This document shows positions 25,633 through 34,546 of a stretch of DNA of 64,000 bases, one piece after another; position 1 is the stretch's first letter, and each line of letters starts with the position of its first letter. Location: contig NZ_CP109430.1 of NCBI RefSeq assembly GCF_036250735.1, forward strand, positions 7,626,001-7,690,000, given 5' to 3'. The notes below the pieces were generated by a model. It saw only the letters and a program-made list of their open reading frames with translations, searched no databases and had not been told where the DNA came from. The translations under genes were made by a program, and so were the position numbers. The stretch comes from Streptosporangium sp. NBC_01495. Lineage in GTDB: Bacteria; Actinomycetota; Actinomycetes; Streptosporangiales; Streptosporangiaceae.

Positions 25633-25986
25633 GTGCTGTCGGTCCGCACGGATACGCCGTACCTGCCCTGGCGCGATCCCCGCGAGGCAACACGTTTACT
25701 GCGTTACGCGTTGCATCGCCAGGGATTCACCCACACCTACCAGAGCAACGGGAACGGCATGTCGGTGCTCTCGGTGCTGACCGATCTAACTGTCTGGTGC
25801 AAGAACGGGCTCTTCATCTGGAATGAGGACGGCGTTGAGTCGTCCCATCCGGCCGACGACCCGGTGGGGGCGGCCCGCCTCATCTCACGGCACTACCGGC
25901 GGCCCGCACCCGACGACGACCTCTCGGAGGAGGAGGTGGACCACCCGGTCCCCGCCTTCACCGCCACAGACTCCGAGCGCGACTAG
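25633..25986 (+). CDS. Hypothetical protein divergent from the GntR regulator
   Basis: 117 residues; GTG start preceded by a GGAGG-containing leader. The N-terminal half reads as a compact globular domain (REATRLLRYALHRQGFTHTY, SVLSVLTDLTVWCKNGLFIWN), followed by an acidic tail (DDDLSEEEVDHP). No transmembrane segment, signal peptide or metal motif. I do not recognise the family. Shared control with the GntR regulator is suggested by the divergent arrangement and operator-like repeat. A clear hairpin lies just after the stop. Confidence 0.72.
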   Translation: MLSVRTDTPYLPWRDPREATRLLRYALHRQGFTHTYQSNGNGMSVLSVLTDLTVWCKNGLFIWNEDGVESSHPADDPVGAARLISRHYRRPAPDDDLSEEEVDHPVPAFTATDSERD

Positions 25987-25992
25987 CAGGTC

Positions 25993-26020
25993 GAGGACCC
26001 CATCCCTCGCCGGGGTCCTC
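25993..26020 (+). terminator. Hairpin after the small gene at 25633
   Basis: GAGGACCCC and GGGGTCCTC form a perfect 9-bp stem around a ten-base loop, seven bases beyond the stop codon. It separates this gene from the large regulator downstream. Confidence 0.7.
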
Positions 26021-26218
26021 CGCCGCCGCGCCGGGGACGGAACGCGTCCTGGCGGGTCCCCCACGCCCGCCAGGGCGCGATTCCCATCGCGGGAACGCGT
26101 CCACGGGACGGAACCCGCCAGGGCGTGGCCGCTCGCCTCCCCTCACCCCCCGCTCCGGCGGCGGGCGGCCCGTCGGGACGGAAGACGTGAGACCGCGCGA
26201 GGGAAGACAATTGCCCTC

Positions 26219-29200
26219 ATGCGGTTCGGGATCCTGGGCACCACGCGGGCATGGCACGACGGCGTCACCGACGTCACCGACACCGGCGACGCCTCCGCAG
26301 GGGAGGTACGCGTCGGCGGGCCGGCCCGGCGGGCGCTGCTGGGCCTGCTGCTCGCCCGCGCCGGCGAGGTGGTGACGGCCGACCTCCTGATCGACGACCT
26401 CTACGGCTCTCGGCCACCGGGAGGGGCGGCGCACGCCCTGCAGTCGCAGGTGTCCCGGCTCCGCCAGGTCCTGGGGGGCGAGGCCGAGATCGAGGCCGTC
26501 CCCTCGGGGTACCGGCTCGCGATCGAGCCGGGCGACCTCGACGCCCACCGCTTCGAGCGGCTGTCGGACGAGGGACGCCGGGCCCTGCTCGGCGGGGACC
26601 CGGCGGGGGCGGCCGTACTACTGCGGGAGGCCCTGGACCTGTGGCGGGGGCCAGCGCTCGCCGACGCCGCGGACGCCGCCTCCGTGCGGGCCCTGGTCCT
26701 GCGGCTGGAGGAGCGCAGGCTCGGCGCCCTGGAGGACCGCATCGAGGCCGACCTCCAGCGGGGCGAGCACCGGGCCGCGGTGCCCGAGTTGCAGGAGCTG
26801 ACCGCCCGGCACCCCCTGCGGGAAAGGCTCAGGAGCCTTCTCATGCGCGCCCTGCGGGCGGGTGGCAGGCAGGCGGAGGCCCTGCTCGCGTTCGAGGAGA
26901 CACGGCGGCTGCTGGCGGACGAGCTCGGCGCGGACCCCTCGGCCGAGCTGGCGGCCGTCCACCGGGAACTGCTCCGGGGCGAGCGGCCGTACGAGCCGCC
27001 CGCGCCACCGGCGCAGCTGACGAGCTTCGTGGGCCGCGACGAGGACCTGGCCGAGGTCACCCGGCTGCTCGGGGCGGCGCGCCTGGTCACCCTGCTCGGC
27101 CCCGGCGGGGCGGGCAAGACCAGGCTGTCGATCGAGGTCGCGAGCAGGCTGCCGGACGTCTGCTTCGTCGAACTCGCGGCGCTGCGCGACGGGCGGCGGC
27201 TGCCGCAGACCCTGCTCGGCGCGCTCGGTCTCCGCGAGAGCGGGCTGCTCACCGTGCCCGAGGAGACGGAGCCCGTCTCCCGGCTGCTCGCGGCGCTGGC
27301 CGACCGCCCGCTGCTGCTCGTCCTCGACAACTGCGAACACGTCGTCGAGGCGGCCTCGGACCTGGTCGCGCGGCTGCTCGCCGGATGCCCGGAGCTGCGC
27401 GTCCTGGCGACGAGCCGGGAGCCGCTCGGCATCACCGGCGAGAACCTGTGGCCGGTCCGGCCGCTCGGCCCCTCCCCCGCCGCGCGGCTCTTCACCGACC
27501 GGGCCTCGGCCGTACGCCCCGGTTTCGCGCTGGACGAGACCGGGGCCGAGACCGTACGGCGGATCTGCCGCGAGCTCGACGGCCTGCCGCTCGCCATCGA
27601 GCTCGCGGCGGCCAGGGCCCGCACGTACGAGCTGCCCGAGCTCGCCGCCCGCCTGGACGACCGGTTCCGCCTGCTGTCGAGGGGCAGCCGTACGGCCGAC
27701 GCCAGGCACAGGACGCTGCGCGCGGTCGTGGCGTGGAGCTGGGACCTGCTGTCCGGAGCCGAGCAGGTGCTGGCCAGGCGCCTGACGGTCTTCTCCGGCG
27801 ATGCGACCGCCGAGGCCGCGGCGCGGGTCTGCGGGGTGCCCGACGCCGAGGACCTGCTGGACTCCCTCGCCGACAAGTCCCTGGTGGAGGCGGGCGGCGG
27901 GCGCTACCGGATGCTCGACACGATTCACGCCTACTGCGCCGAGCAGCTGGAGGTGGCCGGGGAGTCCGAGGCCCTGCGGCGCGCGCACGCGGACCACTTC
28001 CTGGAGCTGGCGCGGGACGCGGACCCCCACCTGCGGCGTGCCGAGCAGCTCCGATGGCTGGAGATCCTCGTCGCGGAGGACGCCAACCTCCAGGCCGCGC
28101 TGCGCTGGGCCTCCGAGGCCGGGGAGGTCGAGCTCGCCCTCGCGCTGTTCGCCTTTTTGTCACCATATTTCTGGATGCGCGGTATGCGGACCCTGGCGAC
28201 GGCGCCGGCGGTCACGCTCCTGGACACGATCGGCGACAGCCCTCCCCCGGGGCTCGGGGACGGGTACGTGCTCTGCGCCCTGGCCGCGGCGGCCGGTAGC
28301 GGCGGCCGGGAGGCGTGGGAGCGCCACCGGGCGACGGCCGAGGCGGCCGTCGTCGACCCGGACCGGCCGCACCGCCACCCGGTCATCACCTTCCTCTGGC
28401 CGATGATCAACTCCGGTGCGGAGGATCCGCGGGTCGCCCTCGCGGTGATCGCCCGCGGGCGGGCGGGGAACGACCCGTGGGAGAGGGCCGTCGTCCACCT
28501 GCTGTGGGGATACCCGCAGCTCGCCGCCGGGGACCTGGCGCGGGCCGAGTACGAGTTCACCTCCGCCGCCGACGCCTTCCGCTCGCTGGGCGACCGGTGG
28601 GGGACGTCGCTGGCCCTGGACGCGCTGGCCGGCCTGGCGGCCCTGCGCGGCGACCCCGGGAAGGCGATCGTCCTGACCGACGAGGCCCTCGCCCTCACCG
28701 AGCGGCTCGGCGCCCTCGAGGACGTTCCCGACCTGCTGTGCAACCGGGGTGACTACCACGTCCAGGCCACCCGGGCCGGGAGGGACCCGGCCGGCACCGG
28801 TCTTCCCGAGGCGCGCGCCGACTACGAGCGGGCGGCCGAGATCGCCCGCCGCGCGGGCAGCCCCACCTACCTGGCCGCGGCGCTGCGCGGCCTCGGCGAC
28901 ATCGCGCGATTGGAGGGCGACCTGACCGGGGCGCGCGTGCTGTACGAGCAGGCGCTCGACCGGTTCGAGACGCACTGGGTGAAGAGCGCGGGAAACCGGA
29001 CGGCCGCGCTCCTCGGGCTCGGCAGGATCGCCGAGGCCTCCGGCGATCTCACCGCGGCCCGCGCCCTGCACCGGCGGGCCGCCGAGGTGGCGGTGGAAAC
29101 GGGGGCGATCACCGAGAGCGCCCGCCCGGTCGAGGCCCTGGCGGGAATCGCCCTGCTCGAAGGGGACGCCCCCGGCGCCGCCATGCTGCTCGGCGCGGCC

Positions 29201-29422
29201 GTCGCCCTGCGGGGCATCGCCGTCGAGAACGACCCCGATGTCTCCCGCACGGCCGCCACCGCGCGGGCCGCGCTGGGCGAGACGCCGTACGAGGCCGCCC
29301 ACGGCGAGGGCGCGTGCCTGTCCGCGACGGCCGCGCTCCGCCTGGCCGGTATCCCCGAGACCTTCATCCGGACCTCGCCGATCAGCGGCTTCGCCGACCA
29401 CAAGCCCGTCCTGCCCGGCTGA
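26219..29422 (+). CDS. SARP-type regulator: OmpR-like HTH, BTAD, NB-ARC ATPase and TPR
   Basis: About 1067 residues in the AfsR/SARP layout. Residues 1-100: winged helix (LLGLLLARAGEVVTADLLIDDLYG, ALQSQVSRLRQVLGG). Residues about 100-250: bacterial transcriptional activator domain (LLREALDLWRGPAL, LLMRALRAGGRQAEALLAFEE). From about 260: NB-ARC ATPase with P-loop LLGPGGAGKTRLS at about 292, Walker-B-like LLLVLDNCEHV, and ATSREPLG. The last 450 residues are TPR-like helical repeats. ATG 26219 is chosen as the fold starts there. Such proteins activate nearby or biosynthetic genes; the flavin monooxygenase downstream is a possible target. Confidence 0.92.
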   Translation: MRFGILGTTRAWHDGVTDVTDTGDASAGEVRVGGPARRALLGLLLARAGEVVTADLLIDDLYGSRPPGGAAHALQSQVSRLRQVLGGEAEIEAVPSGYRLAIEPGDLDAHRFERLSDEGRRALLGGDPAGAAVLLREALDLWRGPALADAADAASVRALVLRLEERRLGALEDRIEADLQRGEHRAAVPELQELTARHPLRERLRSLLMRALRAGGRQAEALLAFEETRRLLADELGADPSAELAAVHRELLRGERPYEPPAPPAQLTSFVGRDEDLAEVTRLLGAARLVTLLGPGGAGKTRLSIEVASRLPDVCFVELAALRDGRRLPQTLLGALGLRESGLLTVPEETEPVSRLLAALADRPLLLVLDNCEHVVEAASDLVARLLAGCPELRVLATSREPLGITGENLWPVRPLGPSPAARLFTDRASAVRPGFALDETGAETVRRICRELDGLPLAIELAAARARTYELPELAARLDDRFRLLSRGSRTADARHRTLRAVVAWSWDLLSGAEQVLARRLTVFSGDATAEAAARVCGVPDAEDLLDSLADKSLVEAGGGRYRMLDTIHAYCAEQLEVAGESEALRRAHADHFLELARDADPHLRRAEQLRWLEILVAEDANLQAALRWASEAGEVELALALFAFLSPYFWMRGMRTLATAPAVTLLDTIGDSPPPGLGDGYVLCALAAAAGSGGREAWERHRATAEAAVVDPDRPHRHPVITFLWPMINSGAEDPRVALAVIARGRAGNDPWERAVVHLLWGYPQLAAGDLARAEYEFTSAADAFRSLGDRWGTSLALDALAGLAALRGDPGKAIVLTDEALALTERLGALEDVPDLLCNRGDYHVQATRAGRDPAGTGLPEARADYERAAEIARRAGSPTYLAAALRGLGDIARLEGDLTGARVLYEQALDRFETHWVKSAGNRTAALLGLGRIAEASGDLTAARALHRRAAEVAVETGAITESARPVEALAGIALLEGDAPGAAMLLGAAVALRGIAVENDPDVSRTAATARAALGETPYEAAHGEGACLSATAALRLAGIPETFIRTSPISGFADHKPVLPG

Positions 29423-29470
29423 CCGGCCCGCGACGGTCTCCGGACGTACGGGGTGTCCGGCATGCGCCGG

Positions 29471-29635
29471 GCGTTCGCACTCGCAGGGTGTTCGGCTTGT
29501 GCGAAACGTTCGGCTTGTATCAGTCGTTCGGCGCGTACGGAGCTTTGAGCACGTGCCGGGCATCCGCCCGCGCAGGGCAGTCGGTATGTGCGGGATGTTC
29601 AGCACATGCCGGGCATCCGCCCCCCGCCGGGCGCT
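29471..29635 (+). repeat. Degenerate repeats downstream of the SARP gene
   Basis: GTTCGGC or GTTCGCA occurs at 29473, 29490, 29508 and 29526, a 17-18 bp period. A second pair, GCACGTGCCGGGCATCCGCCC near 29550 and GCACATGCCGGGCATCCGCCC near 29612, repeats at about 62 bp. Together these fill most of the 292-bp gap before the monooxygenase gene. Confidence 0.65.
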
Positions 29636-29658
29636 CACCGCGAGCGGTGAGCGCCCGG
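29627..29658. terminator. 13-bp-stem hairpin before the monooxygenase gene
   Basis: CCGGGCGCTCACC and GGTGAGCGCCCGG are perfect complements around a six-base loop. A second, smaller dyad GAGCGGTGAGCGCTC follows near 29683-29697. The large hairpin could terminate SARP transcription; the repeated GAGCGGTGAGCGC element just before the next gene could instead be an operator. Confidence 0.55.
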
Positions 29659-29714
29659 GAAGGTGGTGAGCACGCTGTGAGGGAGCGGTGAGCGCTCTTG
29701 GACAGGCTCTCCCC

Positions 29715-30917
29715 ATGAACACCACACCGCGGCTCAAGAACACGAACATCCTGATCTCCGGGGCCGGCGTCGCCGGTCCGGCGCTGGCCTACTGGCTGCA
29801 CCGCCACGGCTTCACCCCCACGATCGTGGAGCGGGCGCCCGACGTCCGCGACGGCGGCTACGCGGTCGACTTCCGTGGCGAGGCACACCTCACCATGCTC
29901 GACCGGATGGGGATCCTGGACGACATCCGGCGCGAGCAGACGAACATGGGCGCGATGGCGTACGTCAACGGCGCGGGCAAGAAGATCTCCAGCATGCCCG
30001 CCGACGTCTTCAGCGGCGACGTGGAGATCCTGCGCGGCGACCTGGCGCGCATCCTGTACGAGCGCACCCGCGACCACGTCGAGTATCTCTTCGACGACTC
30101 CATCACCTCCCTCACCGAGGACGCGAAGGGCGTACAGGTCACCTTCGAACGCGGTGAGCCGCGCCGGTTCGACCTGGTCGTGGGGGCCGACGGGCTGCAC
30201 TCCAACGTCCGGGCGCTCGCGTTCGGGCCCGAGTCGCGGTTCGTGAGGGAGATGGGCCTGTACTGCGCGATCTTCACCACCGCCAACCACCTCGGACTCG
30301 ACCACACGGGGCAGATCTACAACACTCCCGGCAAGCTCGTCGGCATGTACAGCGCCCGGGGGAACACCGAGGCGAAGGCGACGTTCTACTTCGCCTCCCC
30401 GCCGCTGAGCTACGACCGCCACGACGTCGAGCAGCAGAAGAAGATCCTCGCCGAGGCGTTCGCCGACGTCGGCTGGGAGGCTCCCCGGCTGCTGGACGCG
30501 ATGCGGGACGCCCGGGACTTCTACTTCGACTCGATCAGCCAGGTCCACGTCGACAGCTGGTCGCGCGGCCGGGTCACGCTGCTCGGGGACGCCGCCTGCT
30601 GCGCCTCGCCGCTCTCGGGCATGGGCACGGGCCTGGCCATGATCGGCGCCTACGTCCTCGCCGGGGAACTCGCCGCCGCGGGCGGTGACCACCGCGCGGG
30701 CCTCGCCCGCTACGAGGAGGCCATGCGCGAGTACGCGACGGGATGCCAGAAGTCGGGTGACGGGGTGGGCAAGTGGATGGTTCCCGACAGCCGGTTCATG
30801 GCCTGGTTCATCAACCAGAACTACCGGCTCCTGCCCTACGTGCCGTGGAAGGGACTGATCGCCAAGGGCATCCGGCAGACGGCGAACGCCGTCACCCTGA
30901 AGGACTACGAGCGCTGA
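29715..30917 (+). CDS. FAD-dependent monooxygenase (PHBH/TetX type)
   Basis: 400 residues. FAD motif ILISGAGVAGPALAYWLHRHG near the N-terminus, the DG motif FDLVVGADGLHSNVR in the middle, and the GD motif GDAACCASPLSGMGTGLAM at about residue 295. This class hydroxylates aromatic or polyketide substrates, or inactivates drugs (TetX), using NAD(P)H and O2. The substrate is not deducible. ATG 29715 is preferred over an in-frame start 27 bp upstream since the Rossmann strand follows. A repressor might bind the GAGCGGTGAGCGC repeats upstream. Confidence 0.9.
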   Translation: MNTTPRLKNTNILISGAGVAGPALAYWLHRHGFTPTIVERAPDVRDGGYAVDFRGEAHLTMLDRMGILDDIRREQTNMGAMAYVNGAGKKISSMPADVFSGDVEILRGDLARILYERTRDHVEYLFDDSITSLTEDAKGVQVTFERGEPRRFDLVVGADGLHSNVRALAFGPESRFVREMGLYCAIFTTANHLGLDHTGQIYNTPGKLVGMYSARGNTEAKATFYFASPPLSYDRHDVEQQKKILAEAFADVGWEAPRLLDAMRDARDFYFDSISQVHVDSWSRGRVTLLGDAACCASPLSGMGTGLAMIGAYVLAGELAAAGGDHRAGLARYEEAMREYATGCQKSGDGVGKWMVPDSRFMAWFINQNYRLLPYVPWKGLIAKGIRQTANAVTLKDYER

Positions 30918-31394
30918 CCCGCTTTCCTCGTTTCAAGGACGGAGGCCCCGGCGGGCGTCACGAGGGCGGGCCACCTCCCTGCCCTCTCCCGGAGACCTCG
31001 TGCTTAGCTCGTAAGCCGCCGAACTCATGGAACGTCACACCGCCGGCAAAGTCCTTCCTCGGCGCGAGCGAAGAAGGGCGGGTATCCGGGGCACCACTGC
31101 CGCACGCTCCGGCTTTCCCGCAGAACCTTGGCGAGACTGAGAATTTCTACCTGTTCGCCGGTATGCAGATGCAGGAAGTCAGCAGATTCGGGACAACCAA
31201 CAGCTCTGACCATGACGACCAGCAAAAACCGTACAACAAAACCAACAAAACGACAATTCACCGCGAACTTGAATTTTCCAAGCCTCGGCGCCTCGAATCC
31301 ACCTACGCTCCCCGCCTACTCCGGCTATCCTCCTTCAGGCTAATCGAGTTCAAAACTCGTCAGGCACATCGAAACGAGGCCCACGGAGGAGTAC
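30918..31394. other. 477-bp gap before the ABC-3C genes
   Basis: A stretch of visibly lower GC than its surroundings with no frame that looks coding on either strand. It probably carries the promoter of the ABC-3C operon and marks the left boundary of an acquired segment. I found no attachment-site repeat or tRNA at either end. Confidence 0.5.
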
Positions 31395-32332
31395 TTGGAG
31401 ATTTGGGAGCGTTCGTCGATTCGTTTCATGCTCAATGCGAAGCTCGACGAACTTCATGGCGAAGGGTTCGAGGACTTCTTCCATGAAGTTATGCATGTTC
31501 TGAACCCTGGCTTCCTGAATGTCCGAACCGCTGGACGTCTCGGCGACCAAGGGGCGGACGGCCTTCTCCTGATCGGGAAGAAGCTGTACGCGTGCTACGC
31601 GCCACAGACCGTCGTCCCCTCCAAGATCGCCCGCAAGTTCCGGACCGACCTCGCCAAGGCCATCGCGAAGCGCGATGGCGAGTTCGGCACCTTCGTCTTC
31701 GTGCACAACGACCGCAGAGGCATACACCCCGAGCTGGCATCGCTACTCGCGACAGCACGCGACGATCACCCCGAACTGTTTTTCGAGAACTTCGGCCGAC
31801 GGCACTTCTACACCGAACTCTGCAGGATGGAGAAGTGGCAGGTCGAGGACTTCCTTGGCCCGTTTCCCGCGAAGCCTGTGGTGGTCAGCGTCGTGCTTGA
31901 GGAACTGATCCCGCTCTGGATCACCTCGCCGAATACCGACGCCCCCTCGAAGACCTACCGGCCATCCCCAGGCCTCCGCTCAAGAAAATGGAATACAACG
32001 GGTTCTCCTGGGATATTCAGCATCGCATGAAGCTCGCCCTGTCCTACGTCAACCACGTGGAGGACTACTACCGGAGCAGGCTCGATCCCAACGAGAGGGA
32101 CGAGGTCGCGGCGGGCTTTCGCGAGCACTACGAGATGATCGCCCAGACGTGTGAGGACTCCGACGACATCCTCTGGCGGCTTGAGCGGCACGTTCTCGGC
32201 AATGCCTCGCAACAATCCCCTATGGAGCTGAACGCGCTCGTTGTCCTGATGTACTTCTTCGGTGAATGTGAGATCTTCAAGGTGCCGCCCACGGGTTGGG
32301 TCCCGGAGGCCGAGATGGGAGTGACCACGTGA
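31395..32332 (+). pseudogene. ABC-3C system first component, interrupted by an apparent 1-base frameshift
   Basis: TTG start at 31395 with GGAGG five bases upstream. The first frame runs to 32030; up to about 31915 it reads as an N-terminal domain with FEDFFHEVMHVLNPGFLNVR, GRLGDQGADGLLL and LYACYAPQ. The second frame then continues EYRRPLEDLPAIPRPPLKKMEYNGFSWDIQ to a stop at 32330-32332. Joining them near 31916 with one added base gives a 313-residue protein of the usual ABC-3C type. No ribosome-binding site precedes the only ATG of the second part (31988). Either a one-base deletion or a sequencing error. The stop shares GTGA with the next gene. Confidence 0.75.
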
Positions 32333-32589
32333 TCGTGCCGACCAAAGGGGTCGCTCCCCAGCGCGCCCTGCTGGCTGTGGGGGCTCAGATCGTGATGGCC
32401 ACCGGGCGTCAGCCCGTGACCGTCACCCAGGCCTGGCGCCGTCTGTTGACCTGGCGCGAGGACAACGACCATCGGGCGCCCCTGACGTTCTGGTGGTTCG
32501 CTCTCGCGCTCGACCTGCTCTACGCCCTGGGCCTGGTCGAACTTGAACAGGACATGTTGATTTTCCGGGCTCGTGACAATGCTGCATAG
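32329..32589 (+). CDS. ABC-3C middle component (MC6-like)
   Basis: 86 residues, GTG start sharing GTGA with the gene before it. Reads PTKGVAPQRALLAVGAQIV, TVTQAWRRLL and FWWFALALDLLYALGLVELEQDMLIF, a small winged-helix-like protein typical of the short 'middle component' of ABC-three-component systems. The last 17 bases overlap the start of the ATPase gene. The conserved three-gene order is the main evidence for its assignment. Confidence 0.8.
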   Translation: MIVPTKGVAPQRALLAVGAQIVMATGRQPVTVTQAWRRLLTWREDNDHRAPLTFWWFALALDLLYALGLVELEQDMLIFRARDNAA

Positions 32590-34318
32590 CCTGACTTCTG
32601 ACGACGACAGGTTCCGAACGATCCGCTTCGGGACGGGGCTGAACCTCCTGGTCGCCGAACGCACCGACGCCTCCACTGACACCGACAGCCGCAACGGTGC
32701 CGGCAAGTCGAGCATGGTCGAGCTACTGCATTTTCTGCTGGGTGCCCGCAACGAACCCAAGGCCGTCTGGGCCGGCGAGAAGCTCCGCGACCACACATTC
32801 AGGCTGAAACTTGACTGGCCGGGCCGACCAGAGACCTTGACGGTGACGCGCTCGGCGACACGGCCGAACAGAGTGACGCTCGATCCGGACATAACACGGA
32901 GCTCCCCCGGGGGCCTGTTCGAACACGCCGCCGAGGTGTCGACGAAAGACTGGCAGTGGGCGATGGAACGGGATCTCTACGGGGTCGACTCCGAGGGAGC
33001 GGAGGTCAGCGGCCGGACGCTGTTGTCATTCGCGATCCGCCGTGTCGATGCGGGGGGCTTTCTTGAGCCCACCAGGACATTCGCCCAGCAGTCACCTCAC
33101 GACGCGATGGTCAACCTGTGCCACCTCTTCGGCCTGGACGTCGGCCTGGCAGCACGGTATCGTCTCCTGTCCAATCAGGAGGCCACGAGAAAGAAGCTCG
33201 TCGAAGCCGCGAAAGATCCTGTCTGGGGGAAAATCGTCGGCCGTTCCGCCGAACTCCGAGGTGAGATCGGTGCCATAGAACAGCGGGTGAGTGAACTTGA
33301 GCACCAAATCGCGAGTTTTCAGGTCGTCCCCGAATACGAGAACATTCGCCGGGAGGCCGACGAGCTCGATCGGCGCATCCGATCACTCCGGGCGTCCGAA
33401 GCGGTGGACCGACGCAACCTTCAGGACATGGAACAGTCCGTCGACGAGGTGGCCGAGCCGGATGACCGGTATCTGGAATCGGCCTACAAGCAGCTGAACT
33501 TGATTCTCGGCCAGGAGGTGCGCCGCCGGTTCGACGATGTGCGCGCCTTCCACGAGACCGTGGTCCGAAACCGTGAGAAGCAGTTACACGAGGAGATATC
33601 CCGGCTCCGTCGACTTCTGGAGGAGCGCACCCGGACGCGCACGCGACTCGGCGAGCGACAAGCCGCCCTCCTGCATACGCTGAACTCGGGTGGCGCGCTT
33701 GACGCGCTCAACTCCCTGCAATATGCCCTGGCTCGCGAACAGGCGCATCTTGAGTCTCTACGCCACCGATTCCAGGCCGCGCAGGCACTTGAGGCGAGCC
33801 GACGGGAGATCGAGGCGAAACGCCTTGAGCTCGAACAGGAGATGGTGACCGACCTTGAGGACCGGGACACCATCACCTTCGAAGCGAGCAGCCTTTTCAA
33901 CACGTACGCCCGGCGCCTGTACGGAGACGGGAAAAACCCCTATCTGACCTTCAGCCCGGGTAAGCAGCGAATGCAGATCGAACCCAAGATCGAAGACGAC
34001 GGGAGCAGGGGAATCCACAACATGGTGATCTTCTGCTTCGACCTGACCGCTGCCGTCATCGCCCACCGTGCCGGCCGGGGTCCGGACTTCCTCGTTCACG
34101 ACAGCCATCTGTACGACGGTGTGGACGAACGTCAAGTGGCACGAGCCCTCCAGCTGGCGGCCGAGGTTACCGAGACCGAGCGGATGCAGTACATCGTCAC
34201 CATGAACTCCGACGATCTGAACAAAGCGGTTTCAATGGGGTTCGAAGCGAATCCTTACATCATCGAGCCCCATCTGACCGACCAGCCGGACGGCGGACTG
34301 TTCGGCTTCAGATTTTAA
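32573..34318 (+). CDS. ABC-3C system ATPase (DUF2326, SMC/RecN-like)
   Basis: 581 residues. Walker A SRNGAGKSSMVELL (K45), a long coiled coil from about residue 210 to 430, and the C-terminal DUF2326 region with FCFDLTAAVIAHRAGRGPDF and the Walker-B-like FLVHDSHLYDGVD near residue 505. DUF2326 proteins are the SMC-like ATPases of ABC-3C conflict systems, predicted to sense nucleoprotein or phage structures and activate the linked effector (Aravind-group classification). Start GTG 32573 or ATG 32579. Codon use is less GC-rich than the flanks, a sign of transfer. Confidence 0.88.
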   Translation: MTMLHSLTSDDDRFRTIRFGTGLNLLVAERTDASTDTDSRNGAGKSSMVELLHFLLGARNEPKAVWAGEKLRDHTFRLKLDWPGRPETLTVTRSATRPNRVTLDPDITRSSPGGLFEHAAEVSTKDWQWAMERDLYGVDSEGAEVSGRTLLSFAIRRVDAGGFLEPTRTFAQQSPHDAMVNLCHLFGLDVGLAARYRLLSNQEATRKKLVEAAKDPVWGKIVGRSAELRGEIGAIEQRVSELEHQIASFQVVPEYENIRREADELDRRIRSLRASEAVDRRNLQDMEQSVDEVAEPDDRYLESAYKQLNLILGQEVRRRFDDVRAFHETVVRNREKQLHEEISRLRRLLEERTRTRTRLGERQAALLHTLNSGGALDALNSLQYALAREQAHLESLRHRFQAAQALEASRREIEAKRLELEQEMVTDLEDRDTITFEASSLFNTYARRLYGDGKNPYLTFSPGKQRMQIEPKIEDDGSRGIHNMVIFCFDLTAAVIAHRAGRGPDFLVHDSHLYDGVDERQVARALQLAAEVTETERMQYIVTMNSDDLNKAVSMGFEANPYIIEPHLTDQPDGGLFGFRF

Positions 34319-34546
34319 CGATCACTCCCCGTTCCGGGTCGACGCCTATGCGTTATTTCGAATTCGTCGGGACCGCCCTGGCGACTCCGGCCTCCGACCG
34401 GGAGTCGGCCAGGGGTGCTCCGCGACACGAGTTCGGGCACCGGGGAAACCGTCTTCGCGACATCGGAGGCCGCGAAGACGATCCTCCGGAATGGTGACCT
34501 TCAGGCCACCATCAGGAGTAGTCACCCTGGGACGCCGCCGGGACGG

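Noticed and set aside
29473..29532. Classical SARP-binding heptamer repeats
   Set aside because: SARP sites are usually spaced 11 or 22 bp apart; these are 17-18 bp apart, matching the other gene-end arrays better.
31905..31930. Programmed -1 frameshift in the ABC-3C gene
   Set aside because: No X-XXY-YYZ slippery heptamer and no strong downstream structure at the junction; a missing base is simpler.
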